This document shows positions 1 through 4,491 of a stretch of DNA of 7,729 nt, piece after piece. The first letter of the stretch is position 1. Every line of letters starts with the position of its first letter. The stretch lies in NCBI GenBank assembly GCA_002299125.1, contig DBNU01000166.1, forward strand, positions 1 to 7,729. The letters are read 5' to 3'. The DNA is from Proteobacteria bacterium UBA664 (lineage in GTDB: Bacteria > Pseudomonadota > Gammaproteobacteria > UBA7966). The notes under the pieces were generated by a model that searched no databases, was not told the origin of the DNA, and saw only the letters and a program-made list of their open reading frames with translations. The translations under genes were made by a program, and so were the position numbers.

Positions 1-796
1 CGGCCAGTTGCGGGTCGCGCAGATTCAGACCGAGATAGGTCAGGCTGTCGCCCGGGGTGGTGAGCACCCGCAGTCCGGGTTGCTCGGCGGCCCATTGGAG
101 CAGCACCGGCCCGAGTTCGCCCTGGGCGATGTCGGCCTCAGCGGCGATGACACGCCGCAGCCGCGTGAGCGGATCCTGCAGGCCGCGCAGCCAGACCTTG
201 AGGCCGTCACTCTGCCGCGCGAGCAGCAGATCGCCACCGGCCGCGCGCCGGAGGATGCGGAAGGGGCCGGAGCCGATGAGTTCGGACTCGGCCAGCACGG
301 GTCGATGGGCCAAGCGTGCGGGCAGGATGCCGAGGCCGAGACGGCCCGGGAACAGCGGATCGCGGTCCTGCAGGTGGAAATCCAGCGTGTCCTCGTCGAG
401 GACCTCGATGTGCTGGATGGCGGCGAGCGCGCCGGCCAGCGGCGAGGCGAGCGCCGGCGAACGCACGGCGGTGTAGGTCGCATGGACATCCTCGGCGGTG
501 ATCCGGCTGCCGTCGTGGAAGGGGGGGCGATCGGCCTTGAGGCGCAACCGCCAGCGACGGGCGTCCGCACTCTCCCAGTTCGCCAGCACCGGACGTGGCT
601 GATAGTGGGCGTCGAAGTCCACCAAAGGCTGGAAGATCAGCCGGACGGCGCGGGCGGACACGGCGTCCGTCGCGTGGCGCGGGTCGAGGGTGGTCGGTAC
701 CTGCGGCAGCAGCACGACCCGTGCTTCGGAGTTGGCCTCGGAGGTTGGCGCGCTGGCGGGATCTGACCCAGCGCTGCAACCGGCCAGACCGACCAT
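1..796 (-). CDS. ABC transporter family 5 (peptide/nickel-type) substrate-binding lipoprotein, 3' end outside window
   Basis: This is the N-terminal part of a periplasmic solute-binding protein of the SBP_bac_5 family, which delivers peptides, nickel chelates or related solutes to an ABC permease. It is open from about 943 to the left edge; from the ATG at 796 it shows 265 codons. Residues 4-7 are LAGC, a lipobox, so the protein should be lipid-anchored. Family hallmarks follow in order: TTLDPRHATD near residue 36, an IFQPLVDFD stretch, FHDGSRITAEDV near residue 93, and YLGLNLRDP close to the window edge. The start is uncertain. ATG 796 leaves only three residues before the lipobox region and no basic n-region. 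An in-frame GTG at 943 would overlap the upstream gene deeply. The ATG at 873, overlapping the upstream stop as TGATG, is in the wrong frame by one base. Family assignment is firm; the substrate is unknown. Confidence 0.85.
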   Translation of the reverse strand, partial: MVGLAGCSAGSDPASAPTSEANSEARVVLLPQVPTTLDPRHATDAVSARAVRLIFQPLVDFDAHYQPRPVLANWESADARRWRLRLKADRPPFHDGSRITAEDVHATYTAVRSPALASPLAGALAAIQHIEVLDEDTLDFHLQDRDPLFPGRLGLGILPARLAHRPVLAESELIGSGPFRILRRAAGGDLLLARQSDGLKVWLRGLQDPLTRLRRVIAAEADIAQGELGPVLLQWAAEQPGLRVLTTPGDSLTYLGLNLRDPQLA

Positions 797-872
797 GGCT
801 GCGAGCAGCGGGCCCCAGATCCCAGGCGGTGCGGTCGGTTCCCCGGGCCCCGACCGCCACCTCCAGTGAGCA

Positions 873-1199
873 TCAGGGGCTGCAGGGCTCGCCGCCCACC
901 TGATACAGGCGGACCACTGCCGGACAATCCATTGCCACCCCACGCCACAACGGCCACAGACGGCGGGCCGCGCGGCCGAGGGATTCGTCCGGTGTGTCCT
1001 CGCGGCGGGCGAGGATCTCGAGATGGAAGCAGATGGCCTCGGCAAGGTCAGGGTCCGGATGGGAGGCGTAACGGCTCATCAGGTAAAGCACGGCGGCGAG
1101 TACGGTGTCCAGCGTCGGCGTGCGGGGGCCGGCCTGCGTCAGTGGAGCAGCGTCGGTTTCGAACTGGGCAAAAGGGCGGGTACGGGCCTCTGCGGTCAT
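873..1199 (-). CDS. Small unrecognised protein (108 aa) behind a Fur-type promoter
   Basis: I do not recognise this family. It is a soluble protein with no signal peptide and no membrane span. After a disordered first 28 residues it shows three likely amphipathic helices: about 29-45 (TLDTVLAAVLYLMSRY), 51-66 (containing EAICFHLEILARR) and 71-88 (rich in Arg and Trp). Cysteines are at 57, 92 and 106. I chose ATG 1199 because AGAGGA sits seven bases upstream. The longer open frame back to 1247 would place its start inside the promoter and Fur box. Its stop overlaps an ATG (TGATG) at the head of the substrate-binding protein gene, so the two are probably co-transcribed. With a Fur box overlapping its -10, it should be made in iron-poor cells. 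A role in iron or metal homeostasis follows from regulation and neighbourhood only, not from sequence similarity. Confidence 0.75.
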   Translation of the reverse strand: MTAEARTRPFAQFETDAAPLTQAGPRTPTLDTVLAAVLYLMSRYASHPDPDLAEAICFHLEILARREDTPDESLGRAARRLWPLWRGVAMDCPAVVRLYQVGGEPCSP

Positions 1200-1206
1200 C
1201 ACGGGG

Positions 1207-1212
1207 TCCTCT
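1207..1212 (-). promoter_or_regulatory. Ribosome binding site that sets the start at 1199
   Basis: AGAGGA on the minus strand lies seven bases before ATG 1199. The alternative upstream ATGs (1247 and 1241) lie inside the promoter elements, so this site decides the start. Confidence 0.7.
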
Positions 1213-1230
1213 GGGCAAGGGCGCTCAGTG

Positions 1231-1258
1231 ATGATAAGCATTCTCATTCGTAATTCAA
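1231..1258 (-). promoter_or_regulatory. Sigma-70-like promoter of the small-protein/substrate-binding-protein unit
   Basis: On the minus strand a -35 element TTGAAT (1258-1253) and a -10 element TATCAT (1236-1231) are separated by 16 bases. TATCAT matches five of six consensus positions and TTGAAT four of six. Transcription would begin near 1224, giving a leader of about 25 nt before ATG 1199. The Fur box covers the -10 and part of the spacer. The promoter lies in the short gap after the rlmD stop, so the downstream genes can be expressed independently of rlmD. Confidence 0.65.
1232..1246. promoter_or_regulatory. Candidate Fur box (7-1-7 inverted repeat)
   Basis: The plus strand reads TGATAAGCATTCTCA. 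The Fur 7-1-7 consensus is TGATAATNATTATCA, so 12 of 14 defined positions match, with one mismatch in each arm. The site overlaps the -10 element and spacer of the minus-strand promoter. That is the classic position for iron-dependent repression by Fur-Fe(II). It is one of the few AT-rich patches in a very GC-rich window, which makes a chance match less likely. Sequence match only; no binding data. Confidence 0.75.
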
Positions 1259-1300
1259 GGTGGGGCGAGGCACAGTGCCCAGGGCCTGTCCCTGTCCAGC

Positions 1301-2641
1301 TCAGCAGACCTCCGGCAGGAAGAGCGCGATGGACTCCACATGAGTCGTGTGCGGGAACATGTCCATGATGCCGGCCGCGGCAAGCCGAAAGCCGTGCTGC
1401 CGCCGCAGGAGACCGGCGTCCCGCGCGAGGGTGGCCGGGTCGCAGGATACGTACACCAGGCGCTCGCAGTCGGCGAGATGAAGCTGCCCGATGAGTTCAG
1501 CCGCGCCCGTGCGGGGTGGGTCGATGAGAATGCGGTCGAAGCCGCCGGCAAGCCAGGCGGCGTCGATCCGCGTTGCCGCCAGGTCAGCGACGGCGAAATC
1601 GACATTGCCCAACCCGTTCCGGCGCGCATTGGCGGCGGCACGCGCCACCAGTGCCGCCGACCCCTCCACGCCGTGAACGTGGGCAGCGCGGGTGGCCAGC
1701 GGCAGCGTGAAGTTGCCGATGCCGCAGAACAGGTCGAGCAGCCGCGATTGCGGGGTCGGGGCCAGGAGTTCGAGTACCCGTGCAACCATCGCGCGATTGA
1801 TGTGCGGGTTGATCTGGGTGAAGTCGAGCGGCTCGAAGTGGAGCTGCAGGCGGCCGTCCAGCAGGCCATAGCCGAGGGGCGGTGCGGGGCTGTGGGTGAT
1901 GCAGTGCACGGTGTCCGGCCCCCCCGGCTGCAGGTGGATCACCCAGCCCTGCTCGCTGGCCAGGGCCGTGAGGCGCTCGAGGTCGGCCTCGCCCACCGGG
2001 GCGAGGTTGCGCAGCACGAGCTGGGTGTTGCCGTCATCGCCGATTGCCACTTCCATCTGTGCGAGCTGGCGGGCGATGGCGAGGGCTCCCAGCCGTTCGC
2101 GCAGCCAGCCGATGCGGCTGCCGAGCGGCTCGGCCAGCACCCGGCAACTCGCCATTTCCGTCACCTTGCGACCGCCCCGCTCCGAGAAGCCGATGAGCAG
2201 GCCGCCCTTGGCATCCACCCAGCGCATCATCAGCCTGGCCTTGTGGCGGTAGCCCTCAGTCGGGCCGATGAGCGGGGGCAGGAGGGTGTCGGGTGCCCCG
2301 GCCCCGGCATGCAGCAACCGTTCAAGCAGGCCGGCCTGCTTGTGTGCCCGTTGCGCGGCTGGACTCATGTGCTGCAAGGAGCAGCCGCCGCAGACGTTGG
2401 CGTACCCGCAGGGGGGCTCGACCCGATCGGGTGAAGCCGCGTGGACCACCTCGACTACCGCTTCGTCGTGGCGGCCGCGGCGACCGGTATAGCGGAACGA
2501 GACCTCCTCGCCCGGCAGGGCACCGGCGACGAAGGTGGCCTTGCCGTCGATGCGTGCGATACCGCGGCCTTCGTGGGAAAGGGCCTCGATGTGCGCTGTG
2601 ACAGCAGCGGCCGGCAGCCGGGCTTGACGCCGCCGGCTCAT
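1301..2641 (-). CDS. rlmD: 23S rRNA (uracil-1939 C5)-methyltransferase RlmD
   Basis: RlmD (RumA) is a cytoplasmic SAM-dependent enzyme that makes m5U1939 in 23S rRNA. The 446 residues are about the usual family length. The N-terminal part (about 10-65) is a TRAM RNA-binding domain. The four [4Fe-4S] cysteines are C78, C84, C87 and C166 (in CGYANVCGGC and ASCRVL). The SAM-binding motif LLDLFCGIGNF is at 301-311 and IDPPRTGA at 373-380. The nucleophilic cysteine is C400 in VSCDPATLARD. The likely base E436 lies in the C-terminal HVES motif. Its ATG overlaps the exonuclease stop as ATGA, so translation is probably coupled; GGAG lies 11 bases upstream. No clear terminator follows the stop, only a weak short hairpin without a T-run near 1274-1288. 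All catalytic and cluster residues are intact. Confidence 0.96.
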   Translation of the reverse strand: MSRRRQARLPAAAVTAHIEALSHEGRGIARIDGKATFVAGALPGEEVSFRYTGRRGRHDEAVVEVVHAASPDRVEPPCGYANVCGGCSLQHMSPAAQRAHKQAGLLERLLHAGAGAPDTLLPPLIGPTEGYRHKARLMMRWVDAKGGLLIGFSERGGRKVTEMASCRVLAEPLGSRIGWLRERLGALAIARQLAQMEVAIGDDGNTQLVLRNLAPVGEADLERLTALASEQGWVIHLQPGGPDTVHCITHSPAPPLGYGLLDGRLQLHFEPLDFTQINPHINRAMVARVLELLAPTPQSRLLDLFCGIGNFTLPLATRAAHVHGVEGSAALVARAAANARRNGLGNVDFAVADLAATRIDAAWLAGGFDRILIDPPRTGAAELIGQLHLADCERLVYVSCDPATLARDAGLLRRQHGFRLAAAGIMDMFPHTTHVESIALFLPEVC

Positions 2642-3438
2642 GTCGGGGCTTGCTCCGGGGGCCAGGCCGCCAGATAGGCGCCAAGATGCGTTCGTCCGGC
2701 CTCGGCCTCGGCCTCGAGGTAAGTGCGCACGACACCATGGCTGGCCAGTTCCTCCGCGCGCGAGATCGCACCGCGCAGGCGCTGGAAGGCGAGGTACACC
2801 AGCCAGGTGTTGAGGACATCCGTTTCGCAGTAGTCACGGATGCCCTTGCTGTCGCCCGCGAGCCAGCGCTCGCGCACGGCCGAGCCGTCCATGTCGAGCT
2901 TTCCGGGCAGGCCGAGCAGGCGCGCGGTGTCGTCGAGCGAGGAATTTGAACGGGCCTGGTAGCCAGCCAGCACGTCCATCAGATCGGTGTGCCGCCAATG
3001 GAAGCGCGACAGGTAGTTGTTGTAGCGGAAACCGGTTTCGTGCTCGCCCGTCTCGAAGTAGCGACTGGCGACACAGCCGCGGAAGAGGCCGCGATGATGC
3101 AGCACCGGCAGATCGAAACCGCTGCCGTTCCAGGACACGAGCACGGGGGTGTAGCGATCGATGCCGTCGAAGAAGCGCTGGATGATTTCCGCTTCCGGGC
3201 TGTCCGGATCACCCAGCGACCACAGCCGGATGCGGTCCTCGGCGGCGAGCAGCACGGAGATCGCCACCACGCGCTGCAGGTGCGGCTTGAGGAAGTCGCT
3301 GCGTCCCTCGGTCTCGTCGCGGCGAAGCTTCAGCATCGCCAGTCCGACCTCGGCCTCGGACAGGCCGTCGAGACCCAGCAGCCGCCGCCCCGCCTCGGTG
3401 TCGGGTACGGTCTCGATGTCGAAGACGAGGGTGTTCAC
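2638..3438 (-). CDS. Stand-alone PolB-like 3'-5' exonuclease (DNA_pol_B_exo2 family)
   Basis: This 266-residue protein is a DEDD-superfamily exonuclease related to the proofreading domain of family B DNA polymerases (the COG3298-type predicted exonucleases) but without a polymerase domain. Exo I is FDIETVPD with D7 and E9. Exo II is SWNGSGFDLPVL with N104 and D109. Exo III is YCETD, Y203 to D207, the DEDDy arrangement. All four metal ligands are present, so it should be an active Mg-dependent nuclease; DNA or RNA substrate preference is unknown. The start is GTG 3438, because an in-frame TGA lies just upstream and no ATG is available. No good Shine-Dalgarno sequence is visible. It overlaps rlmD by four bases. 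The pairing is suggestive of co-expression, not proof of a shared pathway. A palindromic repeat lies only 19 bases upstream of the start. Confidence 0.92.
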   Translation of the reverse strand: MNTLVFDIETVPDTEAGRRLLGLDGLSEAEVGLAMLKLRRDETEGRSDFLKPHLQRVVAISVLLAAEDRIRLWSLGDPDSPEAEIIQRFFDGIDRYTPVLVSWNGSGFDLPVLHHRGLFRGCVASRYFETGEHETGFRYNNYLSRFHWRHTDLMDVLAGYQARSNSSLDDTARLLGLPGKLDMDGSAVRERWLAGDSKGIRDYCETDVLNTWLVYLAFQRLRGAISRAEELASHGVVRTYLEAEAEAGRTHLGAYLAAWPPEQAPT

Positions 3439-3457
3439 CAGGAGGCATCCATCTCAT

Positions 3458-3485
3458 CGTCATTCCCGCGAAGGCGAGAATCCAG
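3458..3485 (+). repeat. REP/dRS3-like palindromic repeat, copy 1 (inverted relative to copies 2 and 3)
   Basis: A 28-base unit beginning CGTCATTCCCGCG. The stem is ATTCCCGC with GCGAGAAT around a four-base GAAG loop, with one imperfect pair. It is the reverse complement of copy 2 apart from four substitutions. In the mRNA of the exonuclease gene this hairpin would lie in the leader, ending 19 bases before the GTG start. Confidence 0.8.
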
Positions 3486-3512
3486 TGTCGTTGTGCTGTG
3501 GCTGCTGAAGGG

Positions 3513-3540
3513 CTGGATCCCCGCCTGCGCGGGGATGACG
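3513..3540 (-). repeat. REP/dRS3-like palindromic repeat, copy 2
   Basis: A 28-base unit beginning CTGGATCCCCGCC on the plus strand. It has a perfect 8-bp stem (ATCCCCGC/GCGGGGAT) around a CTGC loop. It is inverted relative to copy 1, with 27 bases between them, as in paired REP/BIME arrangements. It is identical over all 28 bases to copy 3. Confidence 0.85.
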
Positions 3541-3573
3541 CTGTCGTGAATCATGGCGAGGTGCGTGATGCCG

Positions 3574-3601
3574 CTGGATCCCCGCCTGCGCGGGGATGAC
3601 G
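3574..3601 (-). repeat. REP/dRS3-like palindromic repeat, copy 3
   Basis: An exact 28-base copy of the unit at 3513-3540, offset by 61 bases, in the same orientation and with the same perfect 8-bp stem. Its right arm is the first unit of the tandem ladder that follows. Confidence 0.85.
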
Positions 3602-3680
3602 GTGGTAGGCGGGGATGACGGTGGTATGCGGGGATGACGGGGCGTGCGGGGCTGACGGGGCGTGCGGGGCTGACGGCAGG
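3590..3680. repeat. Short tandem array of degenerate half-repeats (18-19 bp units)
   Basis: Five consecutive units derive from the right arm of the palindrome. They start at 3590 (GCGGGGATGACGGTGGTAG), 3609 (same, ending T), 3628 (GCGGGGATGACGGGGCGT), 3646 (GCGGGGCTGACGGGGCGT) and 3664 (GCGGGGCTGACGGCAGG, incomplete). Unit length falls from 19 to 18 and substitutions accumulate stepwise away from the palindrome. This is consistent with slippage-type expansion of one arm. Confidence 0.8.
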
Positions 3681-3762
3681 AGAGGACGGCCCGTTTCGCG
3701 CGCGGATAACGGCTGAGGAGGTGTCACGTCAGGACGTACAGCGGCCCGGGGCAGTCGGGTGC

Positions 3763-4362
3763 TCATTTGCGTGCCCACTGGCCACCCTGCTGGAACCAGG
3801 TCCCGCCCGGGGCGTTGGCCACCCACTGCTTGGCCCAGATCTGGCGGATCTGCGGCTCCCACTCAGGGTGGCCGTTGGCGTTGGCGATCTCGCGGTAGAG
3901 CTCGGCCCGCTGACGGTTCTCCTGTCCGATGAGCAGGTTCACCTCGTTGCGGGCGGCCAGCGGTACGGCCGCCGGATCGCGCAGTACCAGCAGGCCGTCG
4001 GCGCCGATGCCCACGGCACCCGAGGCGTAGTGCGGGGCGAGCGCCGGATGGCGGGCCGCCATGGCCGCCCTGAGCGCGGCGATCGCGGGGGAGGAGAGGT
4101 CGAGATTGGGTGTCTGGGCCGCCGCCGGGGCGATGAGCCAGTCGAGGCTGGACCGTGGCGAGGCACCCGGTGCAGGAGTGGTCTCAGGCTCGACGGCATC
4201 CGGTGCGGACGGTGCCGGTCGCACCGGCGGGTTGCCCTCCGTGCCATAGACCTCGCGGGTGAATACGCGAGCGGCAGACTCCGCCGCCTCGGCGGGGAAG
4301 TAGACGTTCACGGTCACGCAGGCGGTGCAAAGCAGCAGGGGCAACAAGCGCAGCAATTTCAT
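3763..4362 (-). CDS. ydbL: YdbL-family (DUF1318) lipoprotein
   Basis: A 199-residue protein of the YdbL/DUF1318 family, encoded just after its usual partner YdbH. In E. coli, YdbL affects the YdbH-YnbE bridge that moves phospholipid between inner and outer membranes. The signal sequence MKLLRLLPLLLCTAC places the lipidated cysteine at 15; Cys at -3 of the lipobox is slightly unusual. Residues 16-22 (VTVNVYF) form a short beta-prone strand. A Pro/Ala-rich linker spans about 44-85. The family core is 89-199: NLDLSSPAIAALRAAM, then SGAVGIGADGLLVLRDP, then the C-terminal GGTWFQQGGQWARK, like E. coli YdbL's ending. E. coli YdbL is shorter and is not a lipoprotein. GGAG lies six bases before ATG 4362. 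The 129-base gap to ydbH contains no reading frame that could be ynbE. Confidence 0.88.
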   Translation of the reverse strand: MKLLRLLPLLLCTACVTVNVYFPAEAAESAARVFTREVYGTEGNPPVRPAPSAPDAVEPETTPAPGASPRSSLDWLIAPAAAQTPNLDLSSPAIAALRAAMAARHPALAPHYASGAVGIGADGLLVLRDPAAVPLAARNEVNLLIGQENRQRAELYREIANANGHPEWEPQIRQIWAKQWVANAPGGTWFQQGGQWARK

Positions 4363-4491
4363 CGGAGGCTCCGGTTGCCGTAGGACAGGGGTGGGGTGGA
4401 CGGCTTGCCGTGGCCAAGGATGGCAGAGCCGGGCCGCTCGTGGGAATTCCGCAGCGCAGCTCGTCGTGGGTCGACAGGGCTGTTGAGTGGC

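Larger units (their letters stand above)
3439..3762. other. Non-coding interval between ydbL and the exonuclease gene, occupied by palindromic repeats
   Basis: This 324-base stretch has no credible gene. Open frames crossing it translate to the Arg/Pro-rich strings (for example FPRRRES, HPRAGGDP, IPACAGM) that are typical false products of this repeat class. It holds three palindromic copies (3458-3485, 3513-3540, 3574-3601) and a run of half-units to about 3680. The remaining 3681-3762, next to the ydbL stop, shows no terminator with a T-run that I can find. I see no convincing promoter for the exonuclease gene. Confidence 0.8.

Noticed and set aside
8..766. Plus-strand open frame of 252 codons at the left edge
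   Set aside because: It is antisense to the substrate-binding protein, whose family motifs read cleanly on the minus strand.
1200..1247. Longer N-terminus (16 extra residues) for the 108-aa protein
   Set aside because: The extension starts within the Fur box and -10 region and has no ribosome site, whereas ATG 1199 has a good one.
1274..1288. Hairpin after rlmD (CAGGG/CCCTG) as a terminator
   Set aside because: The stem is only five pairs and no T-run follows.
1340..2434. Long plus-strand open frame (364 codons) opposite rlmD
   Set aside because: It lies fully antisense to a clear, complete RlmD. Composition and lack of any motif mark it as a GC-driven shadow.
3513..3601. Two identical 28-base repeats with a 33-base gap (61-base period), superficially like a type I-E CRISPR unit
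   Set aside because: There is an inverted copy beside them, the third member decays into half-units and not spacer-repeat units, there are no cas genes, and the sequence belongs to a known dispersed palindromic repeat type.
3551..3862. Minus-strand frame of 103 codons through the repeat cluster
   Set aside because: It is a Ser/Pro/His repeat translation including HPRAGGDP, the usual false product of this repeat. It also overlaps the 3' end of ydbL in another frame.
3634..4383. Plus-strand frame of 249 codons starting in the repeats
   Set aside because: Its N-terminus is the translated tandem repeat (TGRAGL units) and the rest is antisense to ydbL.
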